6,447 bases of DNA from an uncultured Selenomonadales bacterium (GTDB lineage: Bacteria; Bacillota; Negativicutes; Selenomonadales; Selenomonadaceae). The notes under the pieces were generated by a model. It saw only the letters and a list, made by a program, of their open reading frames with translations, did not search any database and had not been told where the DNA came from. How positions within the stretch are numbered: position 1 is the stretch's first letter; every line of letters begins with the position of its first letter. The stretch spans positions 1 through 6,447 of the forward strand of contig CALEPR010000123.1 of NCBI GenBank assembly GCA_937910665.1, written 5' to 3'. Position numbers and translations under genes: made by a program. Shown here one piece after another: positions 1-6,318 of the stretch.

Positions 1-26
1 AGTTCAGACGTGTGCTCTTCCGATCT
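1..26 (+). other. Illumina TruSeq read-2 adapter remnant (artefact)
   Basis: These bases match exactly, from memory, the last 26 bases of the TruSeq read-2 adapter, including the internal stretch GTGTGCTCTTCCGATCT. They are library-preparation sequence left at the contig end. Genomic sequence probably starts at base 27. Anything read upstream of the first gene should ignore this stretch. Confidence 0.97.
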
Positions 27-44
27 TAATAAGACCAAAAATTT

Positions 45-52
45 TATACAAT
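45..52 (+). promoter_or_regulatory. Possible -10 element (TATACAAT) before the first gene
   Basis: An AT-rich stretch contains TACAAT (47-52), one mismatch from the sigma-70 TATAAT consensus, about 65 bases ahead of the preferred start of the first gene. A matching -35 box would fall at the junction with the adapter (about 24-29), so the promoter cannot be checked. The true upstream sequence is missing. This is a weak call based on one hexamer. Confidence 0.25.
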
Positions 53-116
53 AATAAATATGTGGAGAGTTTATGATTCAATTATCTTACTGATGAAAGG
101 AGGAAAAGAAATCAAT

Positions 117-764
117 ATGACAGATAATAATATGTTGACTCAAACAGAGGTGCTTTTACGTGGCTGGACAAAGAGTATGATAGAAAAACTCCTGCCAGAG
201 CCTAAACTTGCAAAAAATAAGCATTGTAGCAAGTATCCAACAAAACTGTGGAGTCTAGAAGTAGTAGAACAGATCGAACAGACAGAAGAATATAAAGAAT
301 ATCTTGAAAACGGTGTTTTTGCCCCTGCGCTAGAAAATATGATTTATATCGAACGAATCACAGAATACGGAAGACTCAGACGCGGTCTTGTTATGGCAAT
401 TGACCTTGAAGAAAACGACTGGAAGCCAGAAGAAAAGGCTAAAATTCGCGCTACGGAAGCAACTATTCTGGAACGGATTCCGCCAAGGGTCGAAATTCGG
501 AAAAAAGCTTCCATTGAATTGCCGCATATCATGTTGCTCGTAAACGACAGGGATAAAAAACTTGTCGAAAAAAATCTTGACTTCATCGTTGCGAATGATG
601 TCACGGCAGAGGGCGCAGGTTTTAGCGTGCCGACAAATATTGCGTCGATAATTTATCGCGGCGGCAAGGTCGAAAATTTTTCAAAAATGTCGAAGGCGGA
701 ACTTGCGGAAAAAATTATCTCGCATCTTGCAGAAATTTTTGTTGCCGAGAGGAAATTTTCATGA
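117..764 (+). CDS. Conserved-looking hypothetical protein, 215 aa, coupled to fliB
   Basis: I do not recognise this protein as a named family. The start at 117 is chosen because AAAGGAGG at 96-103 precedes it; the spacing of 13 bases is slightly long. An in-frame ATG at 60 lacks such a site and would place the ribosome binding site inside the gene. Residues about 5-55 form a small module (LLRGWTKSMIEKLLPEP, then KLWSLEVVEQIE) of a kind I recall at the N-terminus of Firmicute hypothetical proteins. It may be a small helical or helix-turn-helix-like fold, but that is unproven. The rest is charged and mostly helical in character, with a more hydrophobic patch around LPHIMLLVNDRD. There is no signal peptide or membrane span, so it is probably cytosolic. 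Its stop overlaps the fliB start (ATGA, 761-764), implying translational coupling. The first half lacks the AAATTTTT runs and codon habits seen downstream. Confidence 0.8.
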   Translation: MTDNNMLTQTEVLLRGWTKSMIEKLLPEPKLAKNKHCSKYPTKLWSLEVVEQIEQTEEYKEYLENGVFAPALENMIYIERITEYGRLRRGLVMAIDLEENDWKPEEKAKIRATEATILERIPPRVEIRKKASIELPHIMLLVNDRDKKLVEKNLDFIVANDVTAEGAGFSVPTNIASIIYRGGKVENFSKMSKAELAEKIISHLAEIFVAERKFS

Positions 765-1792
765 AATGTATTCAGGCAGATTATGTAAAAATTTTTCGGT
801 GCGACGGCAAAATTTGCAACTCGCGTTGTTGCAGAGATTGGCAAGTTCCTCTGGACGACGACGCGATAAAAAATTTTTCCGAACTGGAGGAGGACGAGCG
901 AGAAAAAATTTTTTCAAACTTTCTGCAGGTTGATGAAAATTCCCAAGCGATAAAATTGACTTCTAAAAATAAATGTTCTTTCCTCGACGAAGATTTTTTG
1001 TGCAAGATTCAAAAGCGACATGGAGAAAATTTTTTGCCTGCAATCTGTCAAACTTATCCGCGAGTCATTTACAAACTTGACGAAGAAATTTTTTTGCAGT
1101 CGATGACTTTAACTTGTCCTGTCGCCGCGAGATTGATTTTGCTCCGCGAAGATAAAATTTTTTTTGAACAGGCTGAAAATTTTTCCGGCAGAATGATTAT
1201 CGACTTCGCGAAAAAAATTTCTCGATCGGCAGAGGAATTTTTAAATTTGCAGTCAAGCGCGATAAAAATTTTGCAGGACAGAAATTTTTCAATCAATCAC
1301 AGACTGAAAAAACTTTGCGAATATTTCGGCGCGAAAATTTTTTCTGACTTCGACGAAGAAAGACATGCGGCAGAACTTGTAGAAATTTTTTCTGAAATGT
1401 ATTCGGCAAATTTAAATTCGCAGGGGAAAAAAACTTTGTGCAGAAATTATCTTGCTACTTATAAAAATCTTCTCGCGCAGATGGAGCAAAATTTTTCTTA
1501 CATTCTTGAAAATTATTTGGTCAATGAATTTTTTATGCGCTGTTATCCTTGCGCCTTCAAAGGTGATGAACTTTTGAACTGCAAAATTTTTGTCACAGGT
1601 TTTAAAGTTTTGCAATTCGCTCTGATTCTGACGACTATTGCGAATAAAAATTTTACTGTCGGCGAATTGATAAAGTTGGTCTGTGCTGTGAACGACACAC
1701 TTGACCACAGCAAAGGCGGCATGGATGCGATAAAAAATTTTGCGCGAAATTGCGACGATAAAAATTTTTCTGCATTGATGATTGAGAGTTGA
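761..1792 (+). CDS. fliB: Flagellin lysine N-methylase (FliB family)
   Basis: FliB proteins methylate lysine side chains of flagellin in the cytoplasm before export. This 343-residue protein carries the family's cysteine-rich N-terminal half: C3, C14, C19 and the pair C23-C24 (SRCCRDW), then C72-SFL, C81-KIQ, G88-E, C96-QTYPR and T118-CPVAARLIL. These match the conserved FliB pattern of CC-x-x-W, C-x-F-L, L-C-x-I-Q, C-x-x-Y-P-R and CP-x-A-A-R. A second group, C261, C264 and C274, lies in the C-terminal half. The cysteines suggest metal or Fe-S cluster binding (inference). It seems somewhat shorter than Salmonella FliB (about 400 residues, from memory), mainly in the C-terminal half. The ATG at 761 has GAGAGGA at 747-753, seven bases upstream. 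It overlaps the preceding gene by four bases, and the GT9 gene follows four bases after its stop. No flagellin gene is in view, so the substrate is inferred. The gene is extraordinarily rich in AAATTTTT, giving many K-I-F and N-F-S tripeptides. Confidence 0.88.
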   Translation: MKCIQADYVKIFRCDGKICNSRCCRDWQVPLDDDAIKNFSELEEDEREKIFSNFLQVDENSQAIKLTSKNKCSFLDEDFLCKIQKRHGENFLPAICQTYPRVIYKLDEEIFLQSMTLTCPVAARLILLREDKIFFEQAENFSGRMIIDFAKKISRSAEEFLNLQSSAIKILQDRNFSINHRLKKLCEYFGAKIFSDFDEERHAAELVEIFSEMYSANLNSQGKKTLCRNYLATYKNLLAQMEQNFSYILENYLVNEFFMRCYPCAFKGDELLNCKIFVTGFKVLQFALILTTIANKNFTVGELIKLVCAVNDTLDHSKGGMDAIKNFARNCDDKNFSALMIES

Positions 1793-1796
1793 TTTT

Positions 1797-2822
1797 ATGG
1801 ACGACTTGAAAAATGTTTTGATTGTGAAACTCAGCGCGATAGGCGATGTGATTCACGCCCTGCCTGTCAGCTATGCGATTAAGGAAACTTTTCCTGCAGC
1901 TAAAGTGACTTGGGTTGTCGAGCCGCCTGCGTTTGATTTGCTGAAAATGAATCCTTGCGTCGATAAAATAATTTTGTTCCAGAAAAAAGAATTTAAAACT
2001 TTCTCAGGTTTTGTAAAAAAATTTTTCCCTTTCAAGCAAGAAATTCAATCTGAAAATTATGATGCAGTTTTGGATCTGCAGGGACTTTTTAAATCGGCGG
2101 CGATTGCCTTTTTTGCGAAGTCAAATATTAAGCTCGGAATTTGTAATATGCGCGAAGGTTCTGATAAAGTTTCAAAGCCTGTTGTCGGAGAAAATTTTCA
2201 AGGTCACATTGTGCAAAGATATTTGGACACGGCGCGGGCGATTGGTTGCAAAGTTACTGAAATAAAATTTCCCCTCCAAGTTCCCGAAGTCGAACAAAAA
2301 AAAGCTGCCGCAATTCTACAACATGCAGGTTTTCGCGAAGGCAACGAATATGCAGTTTTGGCTGTCGGAGCGAATTGGGCAAATAAACGCTGGACTGTGG
2401 AAAATTTTTCCGCGCTGAGCGATTGGCTTTACGACCAAAAAATTATTCCTGTGATGATTGGCGGCGGCGATGTGGATTTTGGGCGTGCCGGAGAAATTGA
2501 ATCGCTGACTGAAATTCCTCCTCTGAATTTAGTCGGCAAAACAAATTTAATGCAACTGACTTCGATTATCCAAAATGCAAAATTTGTTGTCGGCGGCGAT
2601 ACAGGGCCGGTTCACCTTGCCGCAGGTTTGAAAGTAAAAACAATTATGTTAATGGGACCGACCGACGCGAACAGAAATGGACCTTTCGGGCAGATTGAAA
2701 ATGCCATCGAAGTTGACAGAGATTGCAAAGGTTGTTGGAAACGCACCTGTCCAAAAAATGAAGATTGTTTAGAAAAAATTTCCCTCGACCAAGTTCAAGA
2801 AAAAATTTTGCAGGAACTTTGA
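1797..2822 (+). CDS. Glycosyltransferase family 9, LPS heptosyltransferase-like (WaaC/WaaF type)
   Basis: GT9 enzymes transfer heptose or related sugars from ADP-heptose-type donors to the growing LPS core on the inner face of the membrane. The 341-residue protein opens with the family's KLSAIGDVIHALP (residues 11-23, with the conserved G-D). It continues with LDLQGLFKS (92-100), an AVGANWANKRW region and the donor-site signature GGDTGPVHLAAGL (266-278), followed by MGPTDANRNGPFG. It ends with a four-cysteine segment (C310, C313, C318, C324) of a type often seen near the C-terminus of this family. An in-frame TTG at 1782 would add five residues. The ATG at 1797 is preferred because GAGAG at 1784-1788 is well placed and the protein then begins just ahead of the usual first strand. 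It follows fliB almost without a gap. Family membership is secure; the acceptor (LPS inner core or a surface or flagellar glycan) cannot be told from sequence alone. Confidence 0.9.
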   Translation: MDDLKNVLIVKLSAIGDVIHALPVSYAIKETFPAAKVTWVVEPPAFDLLKMNPCVDKIILFQKKEFKTFSGFVKKFFPFKQEIQSENYDAVLDLQGLFKSAAIAFFAKSNIKLGICNMREGSDKVSKPVVGENFQGHIVQRYLDTARAIGCKVTEIKFPLQVPEVEQKKAAAILQHAGFREGNEYAVLAVGANWANKRWTVENFSALSDWLYDQKIIPVMIGGGDVDFGRAGEIESLTEIPPLNLVGKTNLMQLTSIIQNAKFVVGGDTGPVHLAAGLKVKTIMLMGPTDANRNGPFGQIENAIEVDRDCKGCWKRTCPKNEDCLEKISLDQVQEKILQEL

Positions 2823-2877
2823 GGACTTTGGCAAATATACAAGTTTGAGAATCAGAATACATTGGGGGCGATTGAAG

Positions 2878-3954
2878 ATGCTTGTGTCTTATGATGTTGA
2901 TGTCTTGCGTTCGGGGATGAAAGTCGGGCGAGATGTTTTGGATATGGACGGCAAAGTTATTCTGAAAAAAAATACCACTCTCAATGCAGATTTAATTCAA
3001 AAATTGATCGGGCAAAATGTTTTTTCAGTTTACATTGACGAAGATGCGGAGGAGGAGTCCGCGATTTCTGAAGATCATTTGCTTGACACTGACTACCTTG
3101 AACATTACAAAAAAAGTGTGGATAAATTGCAAGGACTTTATTACAAAGTTTCCTCAGGTTTGGAATTGGACACCAGAGATTTGGATTTTATTCTCGCGGA
3201 AGAAAATATTTCTGATCTTTGCGACGGCGCGAGAGCAATTACACAAATTCACAATATGACGCGCGACGGAGATTATACAGTTCATCACGCCGTAAACGTC
3301 GGAATTTTGGCAGGAATTGTCGGCAGATGGATCGGTTTCAAGAAAGATCAGATCAATGAACTTGTCACGGCGGGAATGTTGAGCGAAATTGGTAAAGTAA
3401 AAGTTCCGAAAGAAATTTTGAACAAGAAAGGCAAACTTGAACCTGAGGAGTTCGATCAAATTAAACGCCACGTCGATTACGGTTACGATATGTTAAAAGT
3501 TTCTCCGATCAAAAATCAAACTGCCGTTTTGTCCGGCGTACTTCATCATCACGAACGCTGCGACGGCACAGGTTATCCCAATCATCTGAAAGGCGATCAA
3601 ATTAGCGACTATGGAAAAATTATCGCGATTCTGGACATTTACGACGCGATGGCGGCTAATCGTTCCTACGCGAAAAGAAATTCGCCATTTGACATTTTTA
3701 AAGTCCTGTACGACGATGTTTTGAGAGGGAAACTCGATACAAGGTTCGGAATTTTATTTATGCGTAATTTGCGCCGCTCACTCAACGGAAACTGGGTCGG
3801 CTTGGACAATGGACAGCGCGCAAAAATTGTTTACATTGACGAAGCGCGAGTCACTGCTCAACCTGTCGTTCAAACTACCAAGAATGAATTTATTGACTTG
3901 AATAAAAAAACTGATATAAAAATCGAAGCACTTTTGACAGCTCGCGAAGTTTAA
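2878..3954 (+). CDS. HD-GYP-type protein with degenerate HD motif
   Basis: HD-GYP domains normally hydrolyse the second messenger c-di-GMP. The 358-residue protein has an N-terminal region of about 60 residues (MLVSYDVDVLRSGMKVGRDV) typical of a regulatory segment preceding Firmicute HD-GYP domains, an acidic linker, and the domain proper from about residue 130 to 290. Visible motifs are H136-H137, I-K-R-H198, H223-H-H-E-R-C-D-G-T-G-Y-P234 and D253-I-Y-D256-A-M. The defining HD pair is missing: where the family reads LLHDIGK this protein has MLSEIGK, with S169-E170 in place of His-Asp, so two expected metal ligands are changed. The GYP motif is intact. It may be inactive and act as a c-di-GMP sensor or scaffold, or have altered chemistry (inference). 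The ATG at 2878 is chosen because GGGGG at 2864-2868 lies nine bases upstream; TTG codons at 2845 and 2872 are less likely. It lies 55 bases after the GT9 gene. There is no membrane span, so it is probably cytosolic. Confidence 0.87.
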   Translation: MLVSYDVDVLRSGMKVGRDVLDMDGKVILKKNTTLNADLIQKLIGQNVFSVYIDEDAEEESAISEDHLLDTDYLEHYKKSVDKLQGLYYKVSSGLELDTRDLDFILAEENISDLCDGARAITQIHNMTRDGDYTVHHAVNVGILAGIVGRWIGFKKDQINELVTAGMLSEIGKVKVPKEILNKKGKLEPEEFDQIKRHVDYGYDMLKVSPIKNQTAVLSGVLHHHERCDGTGYPNHLKGDQISDYGKIIAILDIYDAMAANRSYAKRNSPFDIFKVLYDDVLRGKLDTRFGILFMRNLRRSLNGNWVGLDNGQRAKIVYIDEARVTAQPVVQTTKNEFIDLNKKTDIKIEALLTAREV

Positions 3955-3966
3955 AAATTTTTTCTG

Positions 3967-3975
3967 AAAGGGGAG
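3967..3975 (+). promoter_or_regulatory. Ribosome binding site of the CBS-ACT gene
   Basis: AAAGGGGAG lies nine bases ahead of the ATG at 3985 and fixes that start. It follows an A-tract/T-tract run (AAAAATTTTTT) that fills the 30-base gap after the HD-GYP gene. No separate promoter is evident in the gap, so co-transcription with the upstream genes is likely. Confidence 0.7.
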
Positions 3976-3984
3976 TCGGATAAA

Positions 3985-4641
3985 ATGTTTGTTGCGGAAA
4001 GAATGACAAAGCATCCTGTCACCATGACAAGCGACGCTACTATCGGCGAAGTTGACAGAGCGATGAAGAAACATAAATTTCACAGAATGATTATTGTTGA
4101 CGACGGAAAACTTGTCGGCTATCTGAGCGACAGAGATGTTATGCGAGTCGCTCCGAGTCCTGCGACTTCGCTTTCAAAGTTTGAAATTCGCGAACTCCTC
4201 GACAAATTAAAAGTTCGCGACGTTATGCAAAAAAAAGTTATCACAGTCAACGAAGATGCAACGATCGAAGAAGCCGCACTGATTATGTACAACAATAAAG
4301 TCGGCGGCTTGCCGGTAATTTCCGAAGTCGGAAAAGTTGTCGGGATTATCACGGCGACAGATATTTTAAAAACTTTTGTCAACGTCATGGGGCTTCCCGA
4401 CGGCGGAAAAGTTAGAGTGACTTTGGAAGTTGAAAACAAAGTTGGAGTTATGGCAGAGATCACAAAAATTTTTTCGGACAGCGGAATAAATATCGACAGC
4501 CTTATCACTTGCAAGCAAGACAATAAAAAATATGAAATTGTCGTTCGGTTCGATAATTTTGACGATCTCGGCAAAGTTGAAAAGCAACTTGAAAGTCGCG
4601 GCTACAAAATTATTCATGTCGTCCGAATTGGTGAAAAATAA
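3985..4641 (+). CDS. CBS-CBS-ACT domain protein, AcuB-like
   Basis: The 218-residue cytosolic protein has two CBS domains (about residues 1-55 and 75-132) and one ACT domain (about 143-214). CBS1 shows V-A-E-R-M-T near the start and LVGYLSDRDVMR at its end. CBS2 shows VRDVMQKKVITV, then GGLPVI and VVGIITATDILK. The ACT part starts VRVTLEVENKVGVMAEI and has the usual SGINIDSL turn. CBS pairs usually bind adenine nucleotides and ACT domains bind amino acids or similar small molecules, so this is probably a ligand-sensing regulator. Length and domain order match Bacillus subtilis AcuB (about 214 residues), which lies in an acetoin-utilisation operon. Here there are no acetoin genes, so I do not assign that role or symbol. 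It is the last gene of the plus-strand cluster, 30 bases after the HD-GYP gene and about 50 bases before a strong terminator. Confidence 0.9.
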   Translation: MFVAERMTKHPVTMTSDATIGEVDRAMKKHKFHRMIIVDDGKLVGYLSDRDVMRVAPSPATSLSKFEIRELLDKLKVRDVMQKKVITVNEDATIEEAALIMYNNKVGGLPVISEVGKVVGIITATDILKTFVNVMGLPDGGKVRVTLEVENKVGVMAEITKIFSDSGINIDSLITCKQDNKKYEIVVRFDNFDDLGKVEKQLESRGYKIIHVVRIGEK

Positions 4642-4688
4642 AAAAATTTGCTCTTTGCAATAAATAGTGGCGTAAAAATATTTCAAAA

Positions 4689-4737
4689 AAAAATCCTTCG
4701 CGATGATGAACTTGTCACGAAGGATTTTTCTTTTTTT
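4689..4737. terminator. Bidirectional Rho-independent terminator
   Basis: A perfect 12-bp stem, AAAAATCCTTCG (4689-4700) paired with CGAAGGATTTTT (4718-4729), encloses a 17-base loop. On the plus strand it is followed by C and seven T residues (4731-4737). On the minus strand the nine-A run at 4685-4693 gives the matching U-tract. It sits between the convergent CBS-ACT gene (stop at 4641) and the sucrose hydrolase gene (stop near 4794), so it can end both transcripts. The rest of the 152-base gap is AT-rich with nothing else I can support. Confidence 0.92.
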
Positions 4738-4793
4738 ATTTTTCTAAATAGATATTGCAAATTTGCCAAAGATTTCTGCGCAAAAAAATTTTG

Positions 4794-6227
4794 TCACATT
4801 TTCGGATTTGGAATTGATTGAGCGAGCGTGTAGAAAGTCACTTCCTCAATTTCAAAAACTTTTTCTTCGGGAATGAAAATAATTTCAGTCGAGGTTTCCG
4901 GCGGATAAATTCTTGCCGACAAAACTTTTTCGCCGTCATTCGCAAAAATTTCAATCGACGACTTGTCAAGATAAATTCTGAGATTCAATTCCTTGCCTTT
5001 TGAAAGATTCATTTCGCGTTCGCCGGCAAGTCCTTCATTTTCCGCAGCATCGCGAATGAATTTTAAAATTTTGCTCTCGGCATCTACAAAAATTTTTGCT
5101 GTTCCTCTTACGCCGATAGAAAATTTTTTCGACTTCGACAAATTTATTTTCAAACAAAGTTCGCCGACCGCGCCGCCTATACCTTTCAATTCGGTTTCCT
5201 TGTCCAATTTTAAATCTTTATAAGTCTTTTTTCCTTTGCGTAATTTTTTCAATTCTTCGATAGGCGGAGTAAAAAGTTTTCCACCTTTAATTTTAAGTTC
5301 GCGAGGAACAGTCATCATTCCCGACCAACCGTCGGCTTGTTCAGGTTGAGGAACGCCCCACATATCCAGCCAGCCGATAAAAATATTTCTGCCGTCGGGA
5401 AGGTTTGCGACTTGCGGTGCGTAAAAATCAAATCCCCAATCCAAAATTTCAATGTCGCCATGTTCAAAAATTCCTGTCTTGTAATCCAATTTTCCGATTG
5501 TATAAACTACGTCGACATTATTTAAAAATTTATTGCCTTCAGGATGAATTTCCATAGGCGACACAATCAAAACATCCTTGCTGCCAACTTTTGCAAAGTT
5601 CGGACACTCCCACATCGTTCCTTGATTGCCTTCAGCCCGCGCAGAAATATTTTTAAAATTCCAATTTTCCAAGTCTTTTGATTCAAAAAGTAAAACTTCG
5701 CCGTGCTGACCGTCCGTAGTTTTTGAACCCAGCGCAACATAAAAATTTTTATTATGTTTCCAAACTTTCGGATCTCTGAAGTCAACCCCGGACATATCAA
5801 CATTTTCAGGAGCGATTAAGATTGGATTATTTTCAACTTTTTCAAAATTTATTCCGTCGTCGCTGACTGCCAGACATTGTTTTTGAGCATGACCGCCGTC
5901 GGGCAAAGAAATATTTCCGGTATACATCAGATAAAATTTTCCATCCTTCTCAATGCCGCTGCCGGAAAAAACTCCGTCATTGTCATAATCTCTGTCGGGA
6001 GCGAGGGCAACAGGCAAATGCTCCCAGTTAATCAAATCTTTGCTGACGACGTGTCCCCAGTGCATAGGTCCCCACTCAACGCCGTAAGGATAACATTGAT
6101 AAAAAAAATGATACTGACCGCCGAAAAAACAAAAACCGTTCGGGTCATTTACCCAGCCGCTCGGCGCAGCGATATGGTACGTCGGATACCAGCGCAAATT
6201 TGTAACTTTTAAATCTCTGTCTTCCAT
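4794..6227 (-). CDS. scrB: Sucrose-6-phosphate hydrolase (GH32 beta-fructofuranosidase)
   Basis: GH32 enzymes cleave the fructose-glucose bond of sucrose or sucrose-6-phosphate; the intracellular bacterial type acts on sucrose-6-phosphate delivered by a PTS. The 477-residue protein is of normal length and has no signal peptide, fitting a cytosolic enzyme. The three catalytic signatures are intact: W25-V-N-D-P-N-G31 with nucleophile D28, F150-R-D-P-K154 with the transition-state-stabilising D152, and W206-E-C-P-N-F with acid/base E207. Other family landmarks include YHFFYQ, MHWGHVVSKDLINWEHLPVA, GVFSGSG and YTGN. The C-terminal beta-sandwich shows DKSSIEIFANDGE (about 421-433) and ARIYP. The start is fixed by GGAGGTGG (6242-6235 on the minus strand), ten bases from its GGAGG core to the ATG. 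It converges on the plus-strand cluster and shares its terminator. No sucrose transporter or repressor is in the window, so sucrose versus sucrose-6-phosphate or a fructan as substrate is inferred from similarity. Confidence 0.93.
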   Translation of the reverse strand: MEDRDLKVTNLRWYPTYHIAAPSGWVNDPNGFCFFGGQYHFFYQCYPYGVEWGPMHWGHVVSKDLINWEHLPVALAPDRDYDNDGVFSGSGIEKDGKFYLMYTGNISLPDGGHAQKQCLAVSDDGINFEKVENNPILIAPENVDMSGVDFRDPKVWKHNKNFYVALGSKTTDGQHGEVLLFESKDLENWNFKNISARAEGNQGTMWECPNFAKVGSKDVLIVSPMEIHPEGNKFLNNVDVVYTIGKLDYKTGIFEHGDIEILDWGFDFYAPQVANLPDGRNIFIGWLDMWGVPQPEQADGWSGMMTVPRELKIKGGKLFTPPIEELKKLRKGKKTYKDLKLDKETELKGIGGAVGELCLKINLSKSKKFSIGVRGTAKIFVDAESKILKFIRDAAENEGLAGEREMNLSKGKELNLRIYLDKSSIEIFANDGEKVLSARIYPPETSTEIIFIPEEKVFEIEEVTFYTLAQSIPNPKM

Positions 6228-6234
6228 TCAAAGA

Positions 6235-6242
6235 CCACCTCC
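6235..6242 (-). promoter_or_regulatory. Ribosome binding site of the sucrose hydrolase gene
   Basis: On the minus strand GGAGGTGG lies just ahead of the ATG at 6227-6225 and decides that start. Immediately upstream is a perfect 12-base palindrome of six A and six T (6243-6254), which falls in the short transcript leader or at its 5' end. Confidence 0.85.
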
Positions 6243-6261
6243 AAAAAATTTTTTCCGCGAA

Positions 6262-6290
6262 AGTATATCACAGCAAAAATAAAAACTCAA
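6262..6290 (-). promoter_or_regulatory. Sigma-70-type promoter of the sucrose hydrolase gene
   Basis: Read on the minus strand, TTGAGT (6290-6285) and TATACT (6267-6262) are separated by exactly 17 bases, close to the TTGACA-17-TATAAT consensus. A start site near 6255 would give a leader of about 28 bases that includes the ribosome binding site. The only gene in position to use it is the GH32 gene. Confidence 0.75.
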
Positions 6291-6297
6291 AAATTTC

Positions 6298-6318
6298 TGC
6301 AAGAAAAAAAATCTTGCA
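6298..6318. repeat. Inverted repeat upstream of the sucrose hydrolase promoter
   Basis: TGCAAGA (6298-6304) and TCTTGCA (6312-6318) are perfect 7-base arms around a run of seven A. The centre is about 20 bases upstream of the -35 box, so an activator or repressor site is possible. It does not match the CcpA cre pattern as I know it. Neither side has a good U-tract, so it is a poor terminator. It also abuts the transposase remnant, so it could be debris from insertion or deletion. The role is unknown. Confidence 0.45.

Noticed and set aside
73..93. Six-codon open frame (ATG at 73, stop at 91-93) ahead of the first gene, as a possible leader peptide
   Set aside because: Very short, with no regulatory codon run and no attenuator hairpin between it and the gene.
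60..116. N-terminal extension of the first gene from the ATG at 60
   Set aside because: It has no ribosome binding site of its own, and it would place the strong AAAGGAGG (96-103) inside the coding sequence. The start at 117 explains that site.
661..1792. CRISPR-like or tandem repeat array from the recurring AAATTTTT runs
   Set aside because: The runs are irregularly spaced, have no conserved flanks and lie within an intact gene, so they are not an array.
1782..1796. TTG start for the GT9 gene
   Set aside because: The ATG at 1797 has a better-placed GAGAG and matches where family members usually begin; the TTG overlaps that ribosome binding site.
2700..2775. Four-cysteine segment at the end of the GT9 protein as an unusual metal site
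   Set aside because: A similar cysteine-bearing tail is common among GT9 heptosyltransferase-like proteins, so it is not novel here.
2823..2877. Internal promoter between the GT9 and HD-GYP genes (TTGGCA at 2828)
   Set aside because: No good -10 hexamer lies at 16-18 bases; the nearest candidates need 19 bases or more and match poorly.
4119..4574. Long minus-strand open frame opposite the CBS-ACT gene
   Set aside because: It is a shadow: Ser- and Thr-rich, no ribosome binding site or family motif, and fully covered by a well-supported gene.
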